Shown here: positions 25,228 through 32,538 of the stretch, piece by piece
Layout of the letters: every line of letters starts with the position of its first letter
How positions within the stretch are numbered: the stretch's first letter is position 1
NCBI GenBank assembly: GCA_028690445.1
Contig: JAQVBE010000009.1
Location: 74,874 to 109,127 of the forward strand
Direction of reading: 5' to 3'
Source of the DNA: Aliarcobacter sp.
GTDB lineage: Bacteria > Campylobacterota > Campylobacteria > Campylobacterales > Arcobacteraceae
DNA: 34,254 nucleotides
Notes under the pieces: generated by a model
Seen by the model: only the letters and a program-made list of their open reading frames with translations
Database searches by the model: none
What the model was told of the DNA's origin: nothing
Position numbers and translations under genes: made by a program

Positions 25228-27000
25228 ATGGCATACTTATTCAATCATAGAAATGGTTATTACTTCAAAAGAAAAATTCCTAAAACACAAACTAATTTTC
25301 TTATTTCATTAAAAACAGATAGCTTAAAAGAAGCAAAGTTTATTATAGATACAATAACACCAAGATTTTTAAAATTATTTATGGAAAATATAATGAACTG
25401 GGACGAAGAAATAGATTATATAAGAGATTTAATAAGTGAATATGTGGACGAAGCAAAAGAAGATTATACAAAATATTCAAAATTAAGAGAAAAAAAATAT
25501 ACATATACAACTAAAAAAGGCGAAATAAGAAACGGAAGCCACCCCAAAGCTATTGAGAAAGCTATTAAAAATTTAACAAACGCATTACACTCTCCTGAGC
25601 GTGATAAAATTTATAATGAAATTATTAAAACAACTAATATTAAAAAGAAAAGTGATAATGCCTTATCAATTTTAAGTGAAGAAAATCAAGATAGATTTAA
25701 AGACGAAGTTATAAAAGCAGAGATTGAATTACTTTATAATGATAAAAGTAATAATGAAGCAAGAATAAATACTCCAAATACATATATTAAAAAAGAAACT
25801 CCAACCCAAATAATAACAACTTACCCAGTAGAAGTTTATTCTCCAAATGAAATTAAACAAAATGTAAATATTGTGGCAACAACACAAACAGAATTAAGAA
25901 ATAATGTAAGATATTACAGTAAAACCGCACGAGAATTAGTAGAACTTTTTAAAGCTGAAAAAGCAAGAGAAGAAATAAAAGAGCTAACAAGATATAAAAA
26001 AATATTAGATATTTTTTTAGAATTAACAGATAAAGAGTATTTGATAGATTTATCAGTATTAGATTTAAAGAAATTTAGTAAAGATTTTTCAGATATGCCA
26101 AATGAAAATGACAGCGAAGTAAAAACAGCATTAAAGGGCATAACAAGTTATAAAAAATGGATAGAGATAACAAGAAAAAAAGATTTAATGAGAGTATCAA
26201 ATAGAACAAGAAGAGATAAACTAATCAGAATAAAAGCATTTTTAAACTTTTGTGTAGAGATTGAATGTTTAGATAAAAATAGATTACATTATAAAATAAA
26301 CCCAGACGATAACAACAAACGAAAAGAATTTAGAATAGAGCAATTACAAAACCTCTTTAATACTGATTGGTATAATAAAGATTTAGAGCATAATTTAAAA
26401 GAAGAACCTCACAAAATATGGATACCTTTAATTTTATTATATTCAGGAGCGAGAATTAACGAAATATCACAAATATATATAAATCAAATTATAGAAAAGG
26501 ACGGTGTATATTTCTTTAAAATTAAAGATACAGAAGACGACCAATCAACAAAAAATAAAAGTTCTAATAGAGTTATTCCCATTCATAAAATTTTATTAGA
26601 TTTTGGCTTCTTAAATTATGTAAAGCAACAAGAAAAGAATAACCAAGAAAGATTATTTAGTGAATTATATTTAACAAAATCAAAAGGTTATGGTCAACAT
26701 TTTGGGAAAATATTTAATGATTATAAAAAAACTTGGCTTGAAATAGAAACACTTAATAAAATCAAAGAAAGAAAAATATTATTAGATTTACACAGTTTTA
26801 GACATACTTTCACGACCGCATTAAGAGGTGGAAAAGTAGTGGAAGAAGATATAAGCTACATTTTAGGGCATAAAAAAAATCAAACACAAAGATATGGTTC
26901 TATACCAGCAAAAGAATTCTTAAATAAAATTAATAAAGCTAAATATAAATTAGATTTTAAATCACTACAAAAAAGAATTAATAGTTTTTATAATAATTAG
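25228..27000 (+). CDS. int: Tyrosine recombinase / integrase of the element
   Basis: A 590-residue protein. The start MAYLFNHRNGYYFKRKIPK is the AT-rich-DNA-binding style arm domain of DUF6538-type integrases. A long charged helical insert follows (about 60-215), then a core-binding domain (about 235-345) and the catalytic domain (about 370-575): Arg409 in LLYSGARINEIS, Lys444 in KNKSSNR, His522 and Arg525 in LHSFRHTF, His548 in ILGHKK and Tyr556 in QRYGS. It should drive integration at the neighbouring tRNA-Leu. I start at ATG 25228, with TAGGAAG just upstream; the frame is open from a TTG at 25195, but that TTG lies in the arm-type repeat and has no ribosome site. A short imperfect inverted repeat separates it from the convergent XRE gene. 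Confidence 0.93.
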   Translation: MAYLFNHRNGYYFKRKIPKTQTNFLISLKTDSLKEAKFIIDTITPRFLKLFMENIMNWDEEIDYIRDLISEYVDEAKEDYTKYSKLREKKYTYTTKKGEIRNGSHPKAIEKAIKNLTNALHSPERDKIYNEIIKTTNIKKKSDNALSILSEENQDRFKDEVIKAEIELLYNDKSNNEARINTPNTYIKKETPTQIITTYPVEVYSPNEIKQNVNIVATTQTELRNNVRYYSKTARELVELFKAEKAREEIKELTRYKKILDIFLELTDKEYLIDLSVLDLKKFSKDFSDMPNENDSEVKTALKGITSYKKWIEITRKKDLMRVSNRTRRDKLIRIKAFLNFCVEIECLDKNRLHYKINPDDNNKRKEFRIEQLQNLFNTDWYNKDLEHNLKEEPHKIWIPLILLYSGARINEISQIYINQIIEKDGVYFFKIKDTEDDQSTKNKSSNRVIPIHKILLDFGFLNYVKQQEKNNQERLFSELYLTKSKGYGQHFGKIFNDYKKTWLEIETLNKIKERKILLDLHSFRHTFTTALRGGKVVEEDISYILGHKKNQTQRYGSIPAKEFLNKINKAKYKLDFKSLQKRINSFYNN

Positions 27001-27018
27001 AAACTAACAATATAATTA

Positions 27019-27288
27019 TTAGTTTTCTGAGATTGTATCAATGTCTTCAAAAAAAGAAGACATTGGAACATTTAAGATTTTAGCTATTTTATAAAGTTGT
27101 TCCACACTAAAATGTCTGCCTTCTGTTCCCGCTTCTGCTTTTGCTATCACAGAAGTTGAATTATAACCAATAGAAAGTGATAAATCTAATTGAGTCACTT
27201 TTTTCATTTTTCTTATTTTAGCAACATTTTTTCCAACTACTCTATGTAATAAAATAAATTCATTGTCTAAAAATTCTATACTTTCCAC
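27019..27288 (-). CDS. XRE-family helix-turn-helix regulator
   Basis: An 89-residue protein with one Cro/CI-type helix-turn-helix (about residues 18-78: VGKNVAKIRKMKKVTQLDLS, then the recognition helix in SVIAKAEAGTEG and the closing LYKIAKILNVPMSSFF). It has no oligomerisation or peptidase domain. It starts at GTG 27288 with only a distant AGGA. It is divergent from the envelope operon, and the 18-bp palindrome at 27346-27363 between them is the natural candidate operator, so it probably represses itself and the cargo. Control of the integrase is possible but less direct because that gene is convergent. Confidence 0.85.
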   Translation of the reverse strand: MESIEFLDNEFILLHRVVGKNVAKIRKMKKVTQLDLSLSIGYNSTSVIAKAEAGTEGRHFSVEQLYKIAKILNVPMSSFFEDIDTISEN

Positions 27289-27345
27289 TTAATAATTCAT
27301 TCCTGTGAAGTTTTTTTAAGTTTAACAGTGATAAAATTATTAGTA

Positions 27346-27363
27346 AAGTCATTATAATGACTT
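27346..27363. promoter_or_regulatory. 18-bp perfect palindrome with back-to-back -10 boxes (divergent promoter/operator)
   Basis: AAGTCATTATAATGACTT is its own reverse complement. It contains TATAAT on plus (27353-27358) and, by symmetry, TATAAT on minus (27356-27351). The plus gene starts 49 nt and the minus gene 63 nt away, so one site could serve as promoter in both directions and as regulator site. Confidence 0.6.
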
Positions 27364-27366
27364 AAA

Positions 27367-27390
27367 TTGAATAAAACTAATTTTATTCAA
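27367..27390 (+). promoter_or_regulatory. 10-bp inverted repeat in the leader of the cargo operon
   Basis: TTGAATAAAA and TTTTATTCAA surround CTAA. It lies just after the expected start site of the plus transcript and 16 nt before the ATG at 27407, so it may be a leader hairpin or second operator. Confidence 0.4.
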
Positions 27391-27406
27391 AACAAAAAGG
27401 GAACAA

Positions 27407-27937
27407 ATGAAAAGATTGGTATTAGGAGCATTAACAGTTTCAACATTATTTTTAAATAATGTATCTGCGAGAGAGACTTTAATGGACATACATTTAACTG
27501 GTATTAGTTCAACAGCAGCAAATATTGACGCTAGTGAAATAGGAATTGGTTATGGAGTATCTGTATATTTAGATAATAGTATTTTTTGGGGAGTATCTTT
27601 TGATTTTTCTGCTGGAAAATTAGATAATAGTCAAATAAAAATAGAAAATAAAACTTCAACAAAAAATGACGATAGTATCTATAACGCGGGTGGAGATTTT
27701 AAATTAGGTTATGCCTTGTTTAATAATAAATTAGCTGTGTATGGTATTGGGTCAGGAATTTATCAAAGTATTGGTGGAATTGACGGAGCAGGTTTTGGGT
27801 ATGGAGCAGGTGCTGATTATAGAATTACAGATAATATAGCTTTAAATGTAGAATATAAAACTTATTCAATGACTTCAAATTATGGCGATTATGATTATGA
27901 CAGAGTTTCTACTGGCATAAAATATACTTTTAAATAA
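27407..27937 (+). CDS. Small outer-membrane beta-barrel protein (cargo)
   Basis: A 176-residue protein with a signal peptide (about 1-21, ending VSA). The mature part has repeated amphipathic beta strands with glycine-rich turns (IGIGYGVSVYLDNSIFWGV, AVYGIGSGIYQSIGG, NIALNVEYKTYS) and ends VSTGIKYTFK, with the penultimate Phe of OMP barrels. It resembles eight-stranded OmpA-like or Opa-like barrels. AAAGGGAACAA precedes the ATG. It is first of three envelope genes driven by the palindromic promoter. Possible roles include altered surface or receptor properties in cells carrying the element; this is inference. Confidence 0.75.
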   Translation: MKRLVLGALTVSTLFLNNVSARETLMDIHLTGISSTAANIDASEIGIGYGVSVYLDNSIFWGVSFDFSAGKLDNSQIKIENKTSTKNDDSIYNAGGDFKLGYALFNNKLAVYGIGSGIYQSIGGIDGAGFGYGAGADYRITDNIALNVEYKTYSMTSNYGDYDYDRVSTGIKYTFK

Positions 27938-27958
27938 CAGATTTAGAAAAGGAAAAAA

Positions 27959-28234
27959 ATGAAATTAGATTTTGCAAATGTATTTATTGTAAGTTGTGTT
28001 ATAGGTGGGTTGTATTTCTTTTATTATGTAAATGAACAAAAAGAAAATAATATTGTTAAAAAATTAGCAAGTTCTTATAAATATGCTACACCAACTGAAA
28101 TAGAAATTGTTAAAACTTTTGAAGATAAAGGAAAAAAAGTTTATATGTTAAAAATTGAAGATAGTATTTGTGAAATGCCTACAATAAAAATAGATGGTAA
28201 TTTGACAGCAACAGGAATAACTTGTACAAGATAA
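27959..28234 (+). CDS. Small membrane-anchored protein (cargo)
   Basis: A 91-residue protein with an N-terminal hydrophobic segment (about residues 6-24, NVFIVSCVIGGLYFFYYV) acting as anchor or signal, then a soluble domain of about 65 residues with two Cys (in SICEMP and GITCTR) that may form a disulfide outside the cytoplasm. I recognise no family. AAAGGAAAAAA lies directly before the ATG, 21 nt after the barrel gene, so it is cotranscribed with it. Confidence 0.6.
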   Translation: MKLDFANVFIVSCVIGGLYFFYYVNEQKENNIVKKLASSYKYATPTEIEIVKTFEDKGKKVYMLKIEDSICEMPTIKIDGNLTATGITCTR

Positions 28235-28275
28235 GAGTATTGATATAAATTATTAAATAAAAAGGAAACAGAAAA

Positions 28276-28704
28276 ATGAAGAAATTGCTTTTATTTTTAA
28301 GTTTTTTAGCTTCACAGCTTTTTGCTGAGCAATGTAGTGAACAACAATATAAACCATATTTTGATAAAAATAGTGATAGATTTATTCATGCATATAATCT
28401 AGTAAATGATTTTTCTGAAGTAGTAATAGATAAAAAAAGCATTTCTTATAATAAAAAAGATAATAAAGTTATAGCTTTGGTTATATCACAAGATTTTTCA
28501 GACGCAGAAAAAGGAATAGTTTATATTGAGAGAGAATATGATCTTAATAATAATACAATGAGAATGATTAGGGGTACTGCTTATACTTGTTCTGGAAAAA
28601 TGATTCTTGGAGGGCCAGGAAGTGGTAGGTGGCTTGATATTACATCAGGTAGTGGTAATGAATTTGAATTAAATCACTTAAAAGAATATCTAAACATAAA
28701 ATAA
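28276..28704 (+). CDS. Secreted protein, possibly surface-adhesin E-like (cargo)
   Basis: A 142-residue protein with a signal peptide (MKKLLLFLSFLASQLFA, cleaved before EQC). The mature domain has two Cys (EQCSEQ and YTCSGK) and alternating strands (KVIALVIS, IVYIEREYDLNNNTMRMI). The YDLNNNTMR stretch followed by a Cys strand recalls surface-adhesin E-like domains, but the match is weak. AAAGGAAAC precedes the ATG. It is last in the cargo operon and is closed by a strong terminator. Confidence 0.6.
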   Translation: MKKLLLFLSFLASQLFAEQCSEQQYKPYFDKNSDRFIHAYNLVNDFSEVVIDKKSISYNKKDNKVIALVISQDFSDAEKGIVYIEREYDLNNNTMRMIRGTAYTCSGKMILGGPGSGRWLDITSGSGNEFELNHLKEYLNIK

Positions 28705-28706
28705 TT

Positions 28707-28750
28707 CCCTTGTAAGTCTATGTTCTTGAACATAGCCAAGGGTTTCTTTA
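28707..28750 (+). terminator. Terminator after the cargo operon
   Basis: A two-part stem, CCCTTG with CAAGGG and CTATGTTC with GAACATAG, with a TT tip, followed by TTTCTTTAATTT. Confidence 0.8.
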
Positions 28751-28773
28751 ATTTATTAAAAATATTATAAAAA

Positions 28774-29904
28774 TCATACTATTAAATATTTTTTAACCGT
28801 TTTCCTATCTATTCCAGTTAATCTACTAATTGAAGAAACAGAAATTTTTAAATTTTGGTTCTGAAGTTCAATAATAGCATTTTGAACTTCAAGCTCTTTT
28901 TTTTGTTGAAGCTTAATAATGTAATTTTGTTTAGCTTCTAAAAGTTGATTTTTGTTTTTTTCTTTATCTCTTACATTTACAGTTCTTAGAGCAGATAATT
29001 TCTGTCTTGATTTTGTTTCAGCGTCATAATCTTCTTTTGAAAGATTTTTCATTTTTTCAAATTCCATTATTCCTTCATTTATTGATTTAATATCTTTTAT
29101 ATATTTAATTTCAATAGTTCCATTCTGCCACCTCTTAAAAACAGAATTTGAAATATGTAATAATTCTTTATTTTCTAAATTAACATTTTTTGAAGAATTG
29201 ATATTTTCTAAAAAATCAAATATATCATTAACTGTTAAGCTATTTTGATTATAAGCAAATTTAAGAGCATATTTAAAAAAAGATTTATTCCTATTTCCTA
29301 CTTCTAAATCTTCATCTTTTATGTTGATACTTATTTTTCTTTTTGAATTTGAATATTCTTTTTTTGGAAGAAGTGATTTAAAATCTTTTAATTCATAGTT
29401 TATTTGTTTAGAGTAATAACAATTATGTAATAATGGATTTCTCCACACTCCATAAAGTTTATGTGAAGCTATTTCATCACAGCTTAATATTTTTGTAATT
29501 GTATGTTTAATAGCTAATAGATAATCAAGAGCTTTTTTTTGATTAGTATATACATGATTTTTTAAATGATAGGCAAAATGAAAACCTTTTGCTGTTTCTA
29601 AAATATAAGAGGGTTCAAGTCCTATTTTTTCACTTATAAAATCATATAACCCGTTTATATCTTTAAAATACTCTTTTGCTGTTTTATCTTCTATTTTATC
29701 AATATCAAACACTAAAAAACTTATTCTCTCTTTTGTATTAAGGTTTATAAATTTACATTTATTTAAAGCTATTATTGTTTGATACTCTAATACATTAGAT
29801 TTTTTCTTATGATTACCACCTTTTATTCTATTTGGAAGATTTTTTATTAAAACTTCTTTTAATTCCTCTTTTTCATTTTCAGTATATTTTTTTAATTGTG
29901 TCAT
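28774..29904 (-). CDS. rep: ColE2-type replication initiator (primase-polymerase) with C-terminal helix-turn-helix
   Basis: A 376-residue protein. Residues about 35-180 match the Replicase family of ColE2 Rep: FLVFDIDK with the metal-binding Asp67 and Asp69, ETAKGFHFAYHL (where ColE2 has a GHAHLLY-type block), and WRNPLLHN (ColE2: KNPLHPHW). A PriCT-like segment follows (GNRNKSFFKYALKFAY, about 203-218), then a lysine-rich helix and a C-terminal helix-turn-helix (ISVSSISRLTGIDRKTVKKY). ColE2 Rep opens its origin and makes the primer for DNA polymerase I. AAGGAG lies 6 nt before the ATG. Next to a long AT-rich gap, it makes the element look capable of replication after excision. A satellite-type primase is the alternative. 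Confidence 0.8.
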   Translation of the reverse strand: MTQLKKYTENEKEELKEVLIKNLPNRIKGGNHKKKSNVLEYQTIIALNKCKFINLNTKERISFLVFDIDKIEDKTAKEYFKDINGLYDFISEKIGLEPSYILETAKGFHFAYHLKNHVYTNQKKALDYLLAIKHTITKILSCDEIASHKLYGVWRNPLLHNCYYSKQINYELKDFKSLLPKKEYSNSKRKISINIKDEDLEVGNRNKSFFKYALKFAYNQNSLTVNDIFDFLENINSSKNVNLENKELLHISNSVFKRWQNGTIEIKYIKDIKSINEGIMEFEKMKNLSKEDYDAETKSRQKLSALRTVNVRDKEKNKNQLLEAKQNYIIKLQQKKELEVQNAIIELQNQNLKISVSSISRLTGIDRKTVKKYLIV

Positions 29905-30579
29905 TGGCTACTCCTTTTTTTGTTTGGAGCAACCCTTGAAGAATTGGAAAGATTTTTTAATTCATATTTTGTATATAGAAGTTATAAGCGTGAGTTTTAG
30001 CAACCATTCAAAAATGAACAGAAATTTGAACAATTTTCAAAAATAAAAAAGAATGAATAAAAAAAGTGGGGAAGATAGACGGTCTAACAGTATTACTCCC
30101 CCGTTAAGGGGAAAGAAAAAAATCAGAATAAATAAAAATTAAATATTATTTAATATAAATATATATAGATTATTAGTTAAAAAGATAAAGATATTAAAGA
30201 TATAAATATAAAGTCTTGAATTTTAAATTTAATAACTCTTCTTATTTTTTTTAATTTATATATACATAACAGAAGAAAAACTTTTATATCTTTTTCTTAA
30301 ATTCAAAATCACTTTCATTAGTTCAGCTTTTTTTATCTTTTCATTTTATTAGATTGATTTACTGATATAAAAATAAAATCTTCATACTTCTTATTTATAT
30401 TTTTCTATAAGCAAAAATCTAATCATTACAATCTATAAAAAGCCCGAAAACTAACGAAAGTGAAAAATTTTTGAATGAAAAAGAGATAAGTTTTTTAACT
30501 TCTTTAAATTAAAAAAAGAAGAGAAAAGACAAACCCTTAAAATCTTCAAAAATGAAAACATTGAAAAAAAGGATACAAG
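29905..30579. other. 675-bp gene-free, very AT-rich region: candidate replication origin
   Basis: No credible gene on either strand. From left to right it holds the rep leader; TTCA-AAAA-TGAA (near 30008); the palindrome TAGACGGTCTA (30076-30086); a C/G hairpin TCCCC/GGGGA (30097-30112); nearly pure A/T from 30113 to 30310 with three AAAGATAn units (30181, 30187, 30196); a hairpin AAGAAAAA/TTTTTCTT (about 30272-30297); and a nested inverted repeat (30301-30476). Isolated GC hairpins next to an A/T tract beside a rep gene are typical of plasmid origins. Confidence 0.5.
30301..30476. repeat. Nested long inverted repeat in the origin-like region
   Basis: TCACTTTCATTAGTT (30309-30323) matches the complement of 30449-30463 with one mismatch. 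The match continues outward (ATTCAAAA with TTTTGAAT, 30301-30308 and 30469-30476) and inward (GCTTTTT with AAAAAGC, 30326-30332 and 30437-30443), and a second pair ATTAGATT/AATCTAAT (30348-30355, 30416-30423) lies inside. The whole could form a large imperfect cruciform or structured RNA. Confidence 0.55.
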
Positions 30580-31044
30580 ATGACAAGAGAAGAGATTTTA
30601 AAAGAGTTCCAAAATGTAGAGGGAATAAATGAAGCTAAAAAGATTTATAAACAATTAGCTAAAAAATTACACCCTGATGTTGGCGGAGATGAAGAGAGTT
30701 TTAAACTTTTAAATTCAATCTATACTGATTTAATTGAACATAAGATTTATTTTTCAAATGATTTTAAAATTGATATTGAATTAGAAAAAATCATAAGCTT
30801 AATATTACATTTTGAAAATATAACAATAGAATTAGTAGGTTCTTGGGTTTGGGTTTCAGGAGATACAAAAGAGATAAAAGAAAAACTTAAAGAGCTTGGT
30901 TTTAAATGGGCTATGAAGAAAAAAATGTGGTATTTTGGAGAAATGAAATCTAAAAACCCAACTCCAAAAAGTATGGAAGAAATAAAATCAAAATATGGAA
31001 GTGAAACTTTAAAAACTAATGATAAAAAGAAAATAGCAAGTTAA
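30580..31044 (+). CDS. J-domain protein with C-terminal nucleic-acid-associated domain
   Basis: A 154-residue protein. Residues 1-55 form a short J domain with HPD at 31-33 (KKLHPDVGGDEESFKLLNS), which stimulates DnaK ATPase. Residues about 80-123 carry VGSWVWVSGDTKEIKEKL and GFKWAMKKKMWYFGE, a small domain often fused to J domains and DNA enzymes of phages and plasmids. There is no zinc-finger or G/F region. Host DnaK may be recruited to remodel the replication initiator, as in lambda and P1; this is inference from its place beside the origin-like region. AAAAGGATACAAG precedes the ATG. Confidence 0.8.
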   Translation: MTREEILKEFQNVEGINEAKKIYKQLAKKLHPDVGGDEESFKLLNSIYTDLIEHKIYFSNDFKIDIELEKIISLILHFENITIELVGSWVWVSGDTKEIKEKLKELGFKWAMKKKMWYFGEMKSKNPTPKSMEEIKSKYGSETLKTNDKKKIAS

Positions 31045-31057
31045 ACACTTGCTATTT
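31031..31057 (+). terminator. Terminator at the end of the J-domain gene
   Basis: AAATAGCAAG and CTTGCTATTT form a 10-bp stem over a 7-nt loop that contains the stop codon; T-rich sequence follows about 12 nt later. Confidence 0.6.
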
Positions 31058-31100
31058 ATAAAAAATATTTTTCTTTTTTGTAATAAAACAATAAAAATGA

Positions 31101-31133
31101 TATAATTTTAAAAAACACAACTATTGTGTTTTT
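31101..31133 (+). promoter_or_regulatory. -10 box and operator of the toxin-antitoxin operon
   Basis: TATAAT (31101-31106) is followed by a perfect 10-bp inverted repeat AAAAACACAA-CTA-TTGTGTTTTT (31111-31133) covering the expected start site. RelB/DinJ antitoxins repress their own promoters through such palindromes. Confidence 0.65.
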
Positions 31134-31152
31134 ATTCTCAAAAGGAGAAATT

Positions 31153-31431
31153 ATGACACAAAAAATCAGAAGTAATGTTTATTTAGATACTGAATTAAAA
31201 GAGTCAGCAAGAGAAATGTTTAAAAACTATGGGTTGAGTTTAAGTGACGGTATAAACTTCTTATTGAAACAAGCAACAGAGAAGAAAAGCCCGATATTAG
31301 ATTTAAATATTGAACAAATAAACCCTAATGAGCCTGATTATAAATTAGTTGAAGAAGCAAGAAAAAACAGAGCAAATGGAGAAAAAATATATTCACTTGA
31401 CGAAGTAATGAAAGAATTTAATGCTAATTGA
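31153..31431 (+). CDS. RelB/DinJ-family antitoxin
   Basis: A 92-residue protein. The N-terminal ribbon-helix-helix reads KIRSNVYLDTELKESAREMF with GLSLSDGINFLLKQA, typical of RelB/DinJ. The C-terminal part (about 50-92, ending YSLDEVMKEFNAN) would wrap the toxin. I start at ATG 31153, with AAGGAG 5 nt upstream, not at the in-frame upstream ATG at 31126, which lies inside the operator. The stop overlaps the toxin start by 11 nt. Confidence 0.88.
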   Translation: MTQKIRSNVYLDTELKESAREMFKNYGLSLSDGINFLLKQATEKKSPILDLNIEQINPNEPDYKLVEEARKNRANGEKIYSLDEVMKEFNAN

Positions 31432-31663
31432 TATTCAAGATAGTGCCTATAAAGATTTAAAAAAGATTGATAAATCAGAAGCTATAAAAATATTACAAAC
31501 TATAAAAAAACTTGAAGATTACCCACATATTACAAATGTAAAAAAATTAACGAATTACTACCCACCTTTTAGATTAAGAATAGGAGATTATAGGGTTTTA
31601 TTTGACATTGAAGAAGATAAAATTATTGTATCAAATATAAAGCACAGAAAAGAAGCTTATTAA
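31421..31663 (+). CDS. RelE/YafQ-family mRNA interferase toxin
   Basis: An 80-residue basic protein of the RelE fold. Conserved parts are LKKIDKSEAIKILQTIKKLE, PPFRLRIGDYRVLFDI and a terminal NIKHRKEAY. RelE-type toxins cleave mRNA in the ribosomal A site. It is translated from an ATG overlapping the antitoxin gene. On a mobile element such a pair usually favours maintenance by killing cells that lose it. Confidence 0.88.
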   Translation: MLIDIQDSAYKDLKKIDKSEAIKILQTIKKLEDYPHITNVKKLTNYYPPFRLRIGDYRVLFDIEEDKIIVSNIKHRKEAY

Positions 31664-31672
31664 AAATAAGCC

Positions 31673-32536
31673 TTATTCTGTTCTTTTTAAATAATAATCT
31701 GTAATAGCTTCTCTTTTGTGGTTTAGTTCAGAGCTAATCTGTAATTTAGCTTCTCTTTCACTAATTCCATTTTGTAGTTTTTCTTCAAATTTATCTCTTG
31801 CCGAAGTGAAACGGAAATTATGAGAACTAATATCATATTTCTGTAAATTATAATAATAAGTTGATTTTGAAATTAGTTCTTCTTGATTGTTTAAAAGTTT
31901 TTGTTCAAGTTCAAAAGAAATTTCTTTTGGCTCATAAATATGATTTCCTTTTCCAACAAGATTTTCAATATAACCATTTTCTATGTATTTTAAGGGGTTA
32001 GAAACAAGCTCAAACGCTTCTTCTTGTCTAATACTTAAATCATATTGGCATTGGGCTATTAAGCCCGTGATTGCTCTATCTTCATATAAATTAGAAATTA
32101 CATTTTCAACATTATCAATATAACGATTTTCAATAATTGTTTCAGCTTGGTCTTTTATGATTTCAACTTTTTTATCAAAAAAATCTTTATCTTCATAATG
32201 AAGTGGAATATAGATATTTTGCTGTTCAAGACCTTTTAGCATACTGGAAAAGCCCCTATAATAGCCTTCTTGGGTTTTTATTGAAAGATTTTCTAATCTT
32301 TCAATGAAAAATTTATCAAGGTTATCTTTTGTCATTAAAGCATTTAATTTATCAGTTAAATTTTGAGAAGTAAAATAATTAGAAATATCTTTTAAATACA
32401 TATTTCTTTTTTCTGCTAATTTATCACTATGTGTCAAGTTATCATTTTTCCCAACTCTTCCAACTCCAAAAGCTTGCAATCTATGGAACGCGTCTTTTAT
32501 TTGTTTTTGGTAGTTCCCACCTTTTAGATTAGCCAT
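31673..32536 (-). CDS. Second, compact tyrosine recombinase (Integrase_1-like)
   Basis: A 287-residue protein unlike the left-end integrase. Residues about 35-110 resemble a SAM-like core-binding domain. The catalytic set can be followed in order: Arg170 (DLSIRQEEAFEL), Lys196 (LVGKGNHIYEP), His239 and Arg242 (SSHNFRFTSA), His273 (ELNHKREA) and Tyr282 (TDYYLKR). The 9-residue His-Tyr spacing equals that of XerD. It has no arm-binding domain. Similar proteins (Pfam Integrase_1 type) occur in plasmids and integrative elements. It could act in dimer resolution, excision or integration elsewhere. It starts 2 nt after the stop of the small gene upstream. Confidence 0.7.
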   Translation of the reverse strand: MANLKGGNYQKQIKDAFHRLQAFGVGRVGKNDNLTHSDKLAEKRNMYLKDISNYFTSQNLTDKLNALMTKDNLDKFFIERLENLSIKTQEGYYRGFSSMLKGLEQQNIYIPLHYEDKDFFDKKVEIIKDQAETIIENRYIDNVENVISNLYEDRAITGLIAQCQYDLSIRQEEAFELVSNPLKYIENGYIENLVGKGNHIYEPKEISFELEQKLLNNQEELISKSTYYYNLQKYDISSHNFRFTSARDKFEEKLQNGISEREAKLQISSELNHKREAITDYYLKRTE

Positions 32537-32538
32537 TG

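Noticed and set aside
30181..30203. Three AAAGATAn units as classic replication iterons.
   Set aside because: They are short, A/T-only and unevenly spaced; they may aid strand opening but do not make an iteron array.
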